Shown here one piece after another: positions 1 to 8,588 of a DNA stretch of 64,000 nt. A model generated the notes under the pieces. That model was not told where the DNA came from. It saw only the letters and a list, made by a program, of their open reading frames with translations, and made no database searches. The position numbers and the translations under genes were made by a program. The DNA comes from Nannobrachium achirus. Taxonomy: Eukaryota > Chordata > Actinopteri > Myctophiformes > Myctophidae. Location of the stretch: positions 60,821,756 through 60,885,755 of the forward strand of contig OY997652.1 in assembly GCA_963921795.1 (NCBI GenBank). Reading direction: 5' to 3'. The number at the start of each line of letters is the position of its first letter. Position 1 is the first letter of the stretch.

Positions 1-593
1 GGATGGACATCGGTATCGGCCAATATCAGAAATCGGCAGGTATCATATCAAACCGGCCAAATCGGTGATCGGCAGGTGACTGACATAAATATGCCAAAAT
101 CGGCCAATTGTATCTCTTGCACTGCACAGCATGATGCTCGGTCCTGTGAAGTAAACATTAGCAAGTAGCAGCCAGTCTACTTGGAGGCAGCCTACAGAAT
201 ACAGATGGTGCTGATTACCTTTGCAATGTAAGGATATATTCCATAATCCTGTGTCAATGTCGTCTCCAAAAAGAAGGGGGGAAAAAAGCATGCGTCACCT
301 GCTTTCCTCCTGCCTAGTCCAGACGGTCATATTAGACTGGATATTGTCTGTGATTTTGGATATTGTACTATTGTGATTGATTTGGCATTAGTGTTTTTCT
401 AGCTTATTGGTACTCAAATTGAAGTATGTCTTGTAGGCCTACTTGGCCTGAAACAAAAGGGTATTGGAGCAACCCTATTTCCTAGTTCTTAGCTAAAGAA
501 ATCGGTATCGGAAAAATCGGTTTTGGCAGGTCAGACCTTCATAAAACCGGTGGATCGGTATCGGCCAAGAATTTTGCAATCGGTCCATCTCTA
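1..593. mobile_element. hAT-like non-autonomous element, left end cut by window
   Basis: Short direct and inverted runs of ATCGGTATCGG and ATCGGCAGG occur at both ends, and the right end reads ATCGGTCCATCTCTA. The left edge begins inside the matching inverted terminus. Terminal inverted repeats of this kind are typical of small hAT-superfamily elements in fish. No transposase reading frame is present. The target duplication cannot be checked because the left end lies outside the window. This segment is absent from the other tandem copies. Confidence 0.45.
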
Positions 594-1030
594 ATACTTT
601 ACTTACTGTGTGGAAGTATGGGGGAATGCATACAAAACCATAACCAACCCAATCTTCATACTGCAAAAAAAAGCCATAAGAATAATAAATAAATCTGACT
701 ACCTAGCACCAACCAACCCACTATTTATCAATACACAAATCCTCAAATTTGAAGATCTAGTTGATCTAAAGATTGCCATTATTATGTATAAAGCCCACCA
801 TAAAGAACTCCCACCCTGCATGCAGAGGGTGTTCAAAGTGCGAGATACCAAGTACCAACTTAGGGGGACTTGTATATTTGAGGGATCAACACCAAGAACC
901 AACACAAAAGCAAGATGTATATCTGTAGTAGGGGTAAGTACATGGAATAGTTTAGATAAAGAATTGAAAATGTGAACATCAGTGTTCAAATTCAAAAAAA
1001 TGTTTAAAACCAAGATAATGAATAAATACA
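594..1030 (+). mobile_element. LINE fragment, reverse-transcriptase C-terminal end and 3' UTR
   Basis: The 121-codon frame at 610-975 (open upstream to about 595) resembles the C-terminal tail of non-LTR retrotransposon ORF2: VEVWGNAYK near the start, then LQKKAIRIINK, and STWNSLDKELK near the end. The catalytic part of the reverse transcriptase is missing, so the copy is 5'-truncated and dead. The same family appears at 11221-11575, 30825-30925 and 47430-47725. A/T-rich sequence without genes follows to about 1280. Confidence 0.6.
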
Positions 1031-1396
1031 AAACATTTTAAAAATATTGCAATATAAGTAACAAACTATAAAGAAAAAATAGATATAAAAATAATGATAA
1101 GTTAATATTAAAATATCTTAAAATATATACTATAAAACAGTAATAAATGCATAAACTTAAAATAACATTGGTACAATAGTGGGTCAGAGTCTTATTGATG
1201 CACATACATATATACTGCATATACATGTGCATTGTATGTATGTTTTTGTAAGTGTATTTATCATATGGCATTGTGTCTGTCTAGTCGGCGACCTGGCCAA
1301 CTCGGAACAATGTAAATAGGGAATGAATGCCCCGCCCTTTAATGCAAACCCCATTATACCTGTTTTCATAGGACCCGTTTTGACCATCTGTCTGCC

Positions 1397-1863
1397 TGTG
1401 TCCATTTATGCCCATATATGGAGATATCTGTATCTGTCTGTCTGTCTGTCGGTGTCCATTTTATGTCCATATATGGAGATCACTGCAGTTATAGTTCTGG
1501 GTCCATTTTATGCCCATATATGGAGATATCTGTCTATCTGCGTCCATTTTATGCCCATATATGGAGTATCTGTCTGTGCCTCCAACTGTGTTGCAGACAC
1601 AGTGCCGGTTCCCCCTTTAATGCAAACCTCATTATACCTGTTGTCATAGGACCCGTTTTGAACATCTGTTTGCCTGTGTCCATTTATGCCCATATATGGA
1701 GATATCTGTATCTGTCTGTCTGCGTCCATTTTATGACCATATATGGAGATCTTTGACCATCTGTTTGCCTCTGTCCATTTATGTCCATATATGGAGATAT
1801 CTTTCTGTCTGCAATCCATTTTATGCCCATATATGGGGGCATTCATTTTATGCCCATATATGG
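1397..1863. repeat. Minisatellite of CCATATATGG (CArG-like) units
   Basis: A unit of roughly 40-45 bp, built of GTCCATTTTATGCCCATATATGGAG-type sequence plus a variable CTGT tract, is repeated irregularly. CCATATATGG occurs at 1412, 1467, 1514, 1555, 1689, 1737, 1785, 1827 and 1854. A higher-order duplication is also visible: the segment starting CCCTTTAATGCAAACC occurs at about 1334 and about 1612. Open frames across the array are by-products of the repeat. Confidence 0.8.
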
Positions 1864-2260
1864 AGAACGCGCGTGCCCGTGGGACGAACGGTTCTCGAGA
1901 TACGCGGATTACATACATACACACTCACAGAGATTTTTTGTTGACTCATGTGGCGTACGTGATGTCAGAGCCATTTATGAAGTGATGTCACAATGAGTCA
2001 GAGCTTTCGCCGATTTCCTCCGGAACAGCCTGATGTCAACAATCAACCCCGCATAAGGAGATTCCGAACGTTTCGCGCCGGTTCGGGAAAACCGCGCGTC
2101 GGGTCGGGTCGAGACCCGGCACTGCACTCCGTGCCGCGGCGGGGAACGCGCGTGCCGAATCTGAAGCCGGTGGGACGAACGGTTCGCGAGATACGCGGAT
2201 TACAGACACACAGACAGACAGACACGCAGAGACTTCTCGCATTTATAGATAGATAACTAT
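1864..2260. repeat. GC-rich duplicated segment, no gene
   Basis: GAACGCGCGTGCC followed by GTGGGACGAACGGTTC and GAGATACGCGGATTAC occurs twice, at 1865-1912 and 2137-2201. Between the copies is a CpG-rich stretch with GGTCGGGTCGAGACCCGG. Short CAGA/GACA runs follow each copy. I see no credible coding region; from 2261 to about 2590 there is only A/T-rich sequence with nothing recognisable. Confidence 0.5.
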
Positions 2261-2596
2261 TTAAGTGGCAGAGTTTGGTGTTAAATCGTGGCTATATTTC
2301 CATATTGCCACATGATATAGCGCCAAACTGAACTGTTTTGTTCTTTTTCATTTTTTGGACTAAAAAATCTAATGGAATTACTAAAAGTTTTTGTTTCTGT
2401 TTTTCAGTTTTGTAAATTCAAATAACATTAACATTTGATATTTTAATTTAAATGGGGTAGGCAATATAATCTACGGCTTCCGCCTATAACTTTTTGGACC
2501 TTTTGGACTGTTTTGAATGTGCTTAATAACCTCTGTATGCATTGTGTCAATTGTCTGAAATGGTACCAAAATAAACTAACCTAAACAAAATAAACT

Positions 2597-2917
2597 AAAC
2601 AGCTTCTAGTCTCTAGAGAACAGACTCCATGCTAACGCAAGGAAGAGCAATTGTTTATTATAATTATTATTAGGGCTTTGATGCAAGTTCTGATGGGTGC
2701 AGCTGCATGAGTTGTGTTTCCTAAAGTAATGTGCCGTTATGCTCAACTCTCAGCTGCTGCTTAGCAGAAAAAAAGGGAAAAAAGTCGACGAGGCGTCGAT
2801 CGAGGCGTCAATTTTCGGCCTTGGCGCGTCGATTCACAAATAATGCGTCAATTTACATCCCTAGTATTTACACTCAGGAATCCGGAGTTGTCTGTCATGT
2901 TGTTTTTATGCTCCTAG
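2597..2917. repeat. Left edge of the recurring ~20-kb unit, intronic flank of exon B1
   Basis: The stretch starting TAGTCTCTAGAGAACAGACT and running into exon B is repeated at about 23332-23605 and 42572-42840. It holds the branch and polypyrimidine region of the B acceptor (TTTTTATGCTCCTAG). The ATG inside the acceptor is in frame with exon B in all four copies, giving MLLDILIVPP if transcription started here. Copy 4 shares only the last ~50 bp, from 62731. Confidence 0.6.
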
Positions 2918-3130
2918 ATATCCTGATTGTGCCTCCACACATTAAAGAAGAACAGGAGGAGCTACTTCAAGAACCAGAGGAGCCTGATGGGTCAATGTTG
3001 ACATTACTAGCAGTGAAAAGTGAAGTTGATGTCAAAGACATCTCTTCACACTGTGCCGAAGTTGAAGTTAAACTTGAATCTGACACTGAATTCACTGATG
3101 ACAGTGATCATTGCGAGGAGACCTGTGGAG
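2918..3130 (+). CDS. Zinc-finger gene 1, exon B1 (acidic N-terminal exon)
   Basis: This internal exon of 71 codons runs from a TGCTCCTAG acceptor to a GAG|GTTAGT donor, with phase 1 at both ends. It encodes [20 protein letters not shown] followed by EPDGSMLTLLAVKSEVDVK and an acidic tail ending DHCEETCGG. IKEE, VKSE and VKLE match the SUMO-acceptor consensus psi-K-x-E. No KRAB, BTB or SCAN domain is visible. It joins in frame to the zinc-finger exon at 3427. The preceding A exon lies left of the window. Near-identical copies exist at 23606, 42841 and 62784. Confidence 0.8.
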
Positions 3131-3426
3131 GTTAGTCAGTGTTAAACACATGACCTACTTGTGTGGGGAAAATTGGCCTTAAAGGGGAGAACCACCCATT
3201 TTCTAAAGCCCTATTAATAACATGGGTCAATTTTGAAAATGGGTGTTTCTCCCCCTTAAACAAGAGAGAGGGGGGGGGGGGGGGGAGAGAGAGAAGAGAA
3301 ATGTCAACAGGGAAGCTGTATGGCTTCTAAATAAGTGACGTTTTTGATGATGGAATCTTTTCAATCTCCATCTGTACACAAAATTTTAACCTCCCCCTCC
3401 CCTCCCTCTCTGTCTCTCTCTCTCAG
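3131..3426 (+). other. Intron between B1 and C1
   Basis: This 296-bp intron has a weak but conserved GTTAGT donor and a long CT-rich acceptor tract ending CTCTCTCTCTCAG. It contains a G/GA low-complexity run at about 3266-3300. It lacks the reversed SINE tail found in the same intron of copies 2 and 3. Confidence 0.75.
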
Positions 3427-4901
3427 GAGTGACATCCCAGCCTTCTCAGATCAAGGTCTTCTGTTCTGAGAGTCCATACACCCTCACATCTCCGGTCTTC
3501 CTCCATAAACACAACGACCTCTACTGCCAAATGCAGAGGAATGGACACATCAACCCAGCAGCCTGTGAGAAAACCACCAGCTCAACAAACAGCCAGAAAC
3601 GAGGAGACACTGATGGACCGAGATCCTCTGGTCATCATCGATATAAGCAACCTGAAGAACTCAAGCCTTACATAGGCTTCCTGAATCATCAACCAAATGG
3701 AGAGAATCACTGTGAACACTGTGACAAGAAATTCCGTTGGCCATCTGACCTGAAGACACACCAACGTGTCCACACTGGAGAAAAACCTTTCCAGTGTAAA
3801 CATTGTAATGAGAGTTTCACTCAGTCAAGTTCCCTGAAGGCACACCAGTATGTCCACTCTGGAGAAAAACCTTTCAAGTGTAAACATTGTAACAAGAGTT
3901 TCACTGGGTCAACAAACTTGAAGACACACCAACTTGTCCACACTGGAGAAAAACCTTTCAAGTGTAAACATTGTGACAAGAGTTTCAATAAACCATCTGA
4001 CCTGAAGAGACACCAGCATGTCCACACTGGAGAAAAACCTTTCCATTGTAAACATTGTGACAAGAGTTTCACTGGGTCAAAAGACCTGAAGAGACACCAC
4101 CGTGTCCACACTGGAGAAAAACCTTTCAAGTGTAAACATTGTAACAAGATTTTCACTGGGTCAAACAACCTGAAGAGACACCACCGTGTCCACACTGGAG
4201 AAAAACCTTTCAAGTGTAAACATTGTAACAAGAGTTTCACTCAGTCAACTCACATGAAGACACACCAGCTTGTCCACACTGCAGAAAAACCTTTCAAGTG
4301 TAAACATTGTAACAAGAGTTTCACTGATTCAACAAACCTGAAGACACACCAGCGTGTCCACACTGGAGAAAAACCTTTCAAGTGTAAACATTGTAACAAG
4401 ATTTTCACTGGGTCAAACAACCTGAAGAGACACCACCGTGTCCACACTGGAGAAAAACCTTTCAAGTGTAAACATTGTAACAAGAGTTTCACTCAGTCAA
4501 CTCACATGAAGACACACCAGCTTGTCCACACTGGAGAAAAACCTTTCAAGTGTAAACATTGTAACAAGAGTTTCACTGGGTCAACAAACCTGAAGACACA
4601 CCAGCGTGTCCACACTGGAGAAAAACCTTTCAAGTGTACACATTGTAACAAGAGTTTCACTGGGTCAACAGACCTGAAGAGACACCACCGTGTCCACACC
4701 CACACTGGAGAACAACCTTTCCTCTGTGAACATTGCGACAAGAGTTTCATTTCATCTTATGAACTGAAGAAACATCAGCGTGTCCACATTGCAGAAAAAC
4801 CTTTCCACTGTGTACATTGCGACAAGAGTTTCAGTCAGTCACGTTCCCTGAAGACACACCAGCGTGTCCACACTAGTGCTTCATCAGTGTGTAGTAAGTA
4901 G
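3427..4901 (+). CDS. Zinc-finger gene 1, terminal exon C1: 14 C2H2 fingers
   Basis: The exon starts after CTCTCAG with GA GTG, completing a glycine codon from exon B1 and continuing VTSQPSQIK; no ATG is needed at the exon start. A leader of about 95 residues precedes 14 C2H2 fingers of C-x2-C-x12-H-x3-H form joined by TGEKPF linkers. Fingers differ mainly at recognition-helix residues (WPSD, QSSS, GSTN, KPSD, GSKD, GSNN, QSTH and others). Fingers 6-8 and 9-11 are a near-identical triplet duplication, offset by 252 bp. The linker before finger 13 has an extra HT. The product should be a nuclear sequence-specific DNA-binding protein. The stop TAG (4899-4901) overlaps a phase-1 GTAAGT donor at 4894. 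An AATAAA lies about 30 bp downstream. Confidence 0.9.
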
Positions 4902-5079
4902 TAGGATATAAAGGAAATAGTATTTATCTAAATAAAATAATGTAAATACATGTTAAGAAAAAGATCCACAACAGTATTTTGAAATTGATCCCAACGGAGT
5001 CCAAATGACCTGATTCTTCATCAGGCCAAAATGGTGGCATGTTTGCAAATACAATTGTTATTCTTGTTATTCATTTCAG

Positions 5080-5181
5080 ACCAGTCTGTGGAGTCCAGAA
5101 TGCAGGTGAAGATGAACTCTCCAGACTCAGCCAGGGACATTTCTATTAAACAGGAGGAACCCGAAGACCACCAGCACCTCA
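5080..5181 (+). CDS. Zinc-finger gene 2, exon A1
   Basis: This 102-bp exon has phase 1 at both ends, with acceptor TTCATTTCAG and donor CTCA|GTAAGT. It encodes QSVESRMQVKMNSPDSARD followed by ISIKQEEPEDHQHLS. The IKQE is a SUMO-consensus site inside an acidic stretch. The exon joins in frame to D1 at 8589 (junction codon AAC). It lies only 178 bp after the C1 stop codon, which permits splicing from C1. A true start codon may be one of the two internal methionines or may sit in an unseen upstream exon. Confidence 0.75.
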
Positions 5182-5322
5182 GTAAGTTTCATGTGCTCAC
5201 TCTTTCTCATTTTTAGTTCTGTTGTAGGGCTCAAGGGCTGTCACAATATCTTATCTATACGATAATCATGACAATATCTAGATCCATCCATCATTACAAT
5301 ATCTCTGAAAAATATTTTTTTA

Positions 5323-5580
5323 GGGCACTCGGGTGGCACAGTGGTATAGTACCTGCAGCCCCGGAGGTAGTGGATTCCAATCCACCGTGATGCATCCGGC
5401 TTTCCCAGAACATGGGCCAATTGTGTTCGTATGGATGCTCGGTTCATATGAACACAATTGGCCCATGTTCGGAAGCCGGGTGAGGAGTGATATCACTGCA
5501 CATATTCCTACGGGCTGGGGTGGCTCCTGTCAGCAGGGAGTTTTGGGTGGGAGGAGTAAATTACAACAGCAGTGGATAAA
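5323..5580 (+). mobile_element. tRNA-derived SINE with internal hairpin
   Basis: The head GGGCACTCGGGTGGCACAG carries a pol III A-box-like TGGCACAGTGG (5334-5344) and a B-box-like GGATTCCAATCC about 35 bp on. A perfect 20-bp inverted repeat (5409-5428 against 5450-5469) forms a hairpin. The element lies in the A-D intron and is repeated at 26819-27075 and 46073-46290 as part of the segmental duplication, not as independent insertions. Confidence 0.65.
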
Positions 5581-6335
5581 ACATTTGTGCGAAGGAATTA
5601 ATTGGTATAAAAAAAAGGCCTATAGAATTAATTATAATTGCAATTGTTATATTTTAACATTCATTGCCTTATTACTTTTTCTAAAACGGCTAGTTCCATT
5701 CCTTGACTCTGATTGTCTGGTTTCCCTTTAATTGCTGTGGTATATGAGACTTTCTAAAACGGCTAGTTCCATTCCTTGATTCTGATTTGCTGGTTGCCGT
5801 GGTATATCTGAAACTATAACCCACACCTAGAATCAGCTTATATCAAAGCCAGGTGCGTTATTTCTTTCCACAGTGCCGTGAGGCTGAACTAGAGAAGCGA
5901 GCGTTTGATTTTTTCCTCAGATCCTGCCAAGCGGGTGCTTCTAAGCACCGCCCACATGCATAAGACAGTGACTGAATCCGGGCGGGGCATGTAAAGGCAA
6001 CAAGCACCCTCTATTCTCCAGGCACCACTCGGCTCTTTAGCTTAGGCTGCTATGCTAGCGTTTTTGATTTGATGTTCACCCACATAGCAGCTAAATCTGG
6101 ATGAAAATAAACATGTGTATGGATCGAATATGGTTCTTAACTTCTTACATAAGTGTTGTTTCCCTATTTTTTGGCAAAAAGAATGACGTGACTTTATAAA
6201 CACACACTGGCTTCCGTAAGTTCCGTTCCTTGATGTGGCTGGTAAACAAGAAAATGTCTCTTCCTGGTGGCGGAGACGTGTACTTTTTTTTTTTTTAAAT
6301 AATGCAATGCTTTGATTTTAATGTTGCAATATTGT
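5581..6335. other. Intronic sequence with repeated CGGCTAGTTCCATTCC motif
   Basis: The motif AACGGCTAGTTCCATTCCTT occurs twice, about 75 bp apart (5684 and 5759), and once in copy 2 at about 27181. The stretch looks like decayed non-autonomous DNA-element sequence. I see no gene in it. It continues with A/T-rich filler to the hairpin at 6337. Confidence 0.35.
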
Positions 6336-6336
6336 G

Positions 6337-6460
6337 ACCGTTTTAGAAAAACAATAAGCCATGCGAGGCTTGTGGTTACCGGGGTAGTATACACCGGCTG
6401 AAACGTCTTTCTGCCGGTGTATACTACCACGGTAACCACTTGCCTCTTGTGGCTTATTGC
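6337..6460. repeat. Long hairpin repeat, first of two
   Basis: The arms 6354-6398 and 6412-6457 are inverted copies (AATAAGCCATGCGAGGCTTG on the left; its complement with few mismatches on the right) around a 13-bp loop containing GAAACGTCTTT. A second diverged hairpin of the same family is at 6668-6800. The form suggests a folded miniature DNA element. Confidence 0.55.
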
Positions 6461-6667
6461 TTTAATAACCCACACCTCTTTCTTTCCACTGTGTTGTGAA
6501 GCTAGATTAGAGACCTTGATTGCAAGTAACAGGTGTGGTGTTTTTGCCGTCTACCCGGGAACTACTTTCTTGTGCTGGGGACTACTTTCTTGCAGAGCAG
6601 ACCTTATAGTGAATTATTAGTGATAGGACCGTTTTAATTGGTACATGTCTATGATTTTTCATGTTGC

Positions 6668-6800
6668 CATATTGCAACTGTTTTAGAAAAGCAATGAGCC
6701 ACGCGAGGCTTGTGGTTATCTGTATTTTACACCGGCCTCTCAGCCGGAGTAATATACCAGGTAACCACTCGCCTCTTGTAGCGTATTGCCTCAATGTATA
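6668..6800. repeat. Second hairpin of the same family
   Basis: The arms beginning TTTTAGAAAAGCAATGAGCC and ending CCTCTTGTAGCGTATTGCC are inverted and enclose ACACCGGC...GCCGGAGT. It is more diverged than the hairpin at 6337. Only the right part of the family survives in copy 2 (about 27550-27600). Confidence 0.45.
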
Positions 6801-7207
6801 TCCAAAAGCACATCCTCTTATGTGCAAATGCAATGTAAAAGAAAAACTGCGTCATATCACTTTACATTGTAAATGTTTTGCAGCTTTACATTGTAAAATT
6901 GAATGCACTCTAATTATTGAGTGCAACCCCCCATCACCTATATGAATGTTATTGGTCTAAGAGGATTTTGCACCAGAAGAGTCGGAGTGCGGTGGCAACA
7001 GAAAGTTGACCTACTCAAATGTAGACCAATCACAGCTGTTGTCATCAAACAGAAGCACATCCATGAAAGCCTGCAATACCTGGTTAAAACTTGGGTCATA
7101 GTTGAGAATCTATTCATGTAAATTGTTTTTCATGGTGTGGCTCGGTAGGAAGCAGGCCATCTAGAAATGGGACATCTTTGTCAACCCTTTTCTCAGCGGG
7201 GTCCACC

Positions 7208-7395
7208 CTATGTTCCCCAGGTTCTATGTTCCCTACAGGTTAAAATCCACCAGGTTAGCATTCACCAGCGTTAGTTTTATTGATGTGAGGGTTAAGATTA
7301 GGTTTAGGTTTAGGGTTAGGGTTAGGCATAGTTTTACTGAGGTTAAGGTTAGGTTTAGGTGGTAAATGGGGAACATAGAACCTGGGGAACATAGG
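7208..7395. mobile_element. Miniature TIR element with telomere-like interior
   Basis: CTATGTTCCCCAGGTTCTAT at the left (about 7208-7227) and its complement at the right (about 7372-7395) form terminal inverted repeats. The interior holds GGTTAGGGTTAGG-type repeats at about 7297-7326. The element is present only in copy 1 and encodes nothing. Confidence 0.6.
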
Positions 7396-8146
7396 TACGG
7401 TCCTTCACAATAGCTCACTAATAGAGGGTTGGCTCACTAAGTATAGAAGGTTTTAGTCTTTCTATCGGATGTGAAAAATACTTCCTTGGCATACTGGCAT
7501 TGTGCATTTAATTTGGCACTGATCAGTACAGTGGTCTGTCTAATTTGCCCAGTGAGTCAATATGAAAAGAGATCACTTAGGGATATTACACTTTAAAAAA
7601 AAATGTATTGTCTTATCAGGCTTTTATGAACACCCTGAACAGTTTTAAATTTGCTTGATTCAATATTTAGATATTTGATGTAAATGTTACCAGGCCCTCC
7701 AGGCCCAGGGCTTCTCCCCATACACACCCATTGTAACTTCAAACTCCATTTTAACCATGATAGATTCATTAAAAACACCCATTGTGTTTTTCTGGTGACT
7801 CATACTACCCTCCTAATACGTGAGCACGCTGTGTGTTTTTTTTTTTATGTTTTTCATTTATTTTTAATAAAAACACGGCCTAAAAAACATGTGGAGAGCA
7901 AAGGTCCGTTTCATTTGTCACTTATGAAGGTAAAATAACAAATTGAGCTCCCATGCGGGCAACATTTGTAAGAGCCCAAAATCCAAAATGGCTGCCATCA
8001 GCTATGACGAAAAATGTTCAATGGTTTGACCTACGGTGATGAGTAGAACTAGTTTTCTGTGACGTTTTGGGTTGAGGAATCCATAAGTGTTTTAATTTTT
8101 TTAATGATTTAACCCGTTTTCTTTTTTTATTCTGATCTGAAAATAG
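7396..8146. other. A1-D1 intron, no gene seen
   Basis: The stretch is A/T-rich. The part from about 7880 (AAGGTCCGTTTC...) onward is repeated in copy 2 from about 28764. I see no open frame with family resemblance, no RNA gene and no intact element. Confidence 0.5.
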
Positions 8147-8569
8147 TTACACAGAGGTCATTTCAAAGGTCAAAAAGGTCATCTTTTGTCTTGTACAAAT
8201 AAGACAAAAGGTCTTAAACTTCATCAGAATATGTTGATTCTCCTCACTGTCTCCACTCATCATCAGTACTACTGTCATCTGAAGAGTCACATAAGTTGGG
8301 AGCTGCTGGGGCAAGGGGGGAAGAGTGTGACATACTGGACGGCACTTCCCATTCACAAGTTCCCAACCATAACCAAGGGGTAAGGGATGATCTAGCAGGT
8401 CGTAATGGAGCTGGCAAAATGTAAGGTAGTTTGTCCTTTCAAAATGAAGATTCAGTGAGTCATCTTCAGGTGGAAGACGGAGTGTAAATTGTTTCTTATA
8501 AGTTCCACTTTGAAGCTCTGGCCTGCCCATGGGTAAAAACTGACCTGGAAAAGCCCTGTTGACTATCAT
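8147..8569 (-). other. Conserved antisense frame of unassigned, probably mobile, origin
   Basis: The minus-strand frame of 140 codons includes YLTFCQLHYDLLDHPLPLGY and GWELVNGKCRPVCHTLPPLP. The same frame persists at 29091-29417 in copy 2 with about 20 per cent change and a different start. The Cys/His/Trp-rich text looks like part of a transposon-encoded protein, but I cannot name the family. It has no start of its own and lies in the intron next to exon D on the opposite strand. Copy 3 has lost it in a deletion. Confidence 0.3.
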
Positions 8570-8588
8570 GTTCTTTTTCTGCTCCTAG

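Noticed and set aside
1508-1924. 138-codon minus-strand frame and several plus-strand frames with repeated Pro-Tyr-Met-Gly / Ala-His-Ile-Trp text
   Set aside because: Translations of the CCATATATGG minisatellite.
3821-4750. Minus-strand frames with repeated [18 protein letters not shown] text opposite the C exons (also at 25685-26011, 29895-30227, 43581-43798)
   Set aside because: They are exact antisense shadows of the finger linkers; the periodicity follows the 84-bp finger repeat.
5333-5731. 132-codon frame starting MAQWYSTCSPGGSGFQST and its minus-strand counterpart
   Set aside because: Lies on the tRNA-derived SINE and its hairpin; shared by copies only through segmental duplication.
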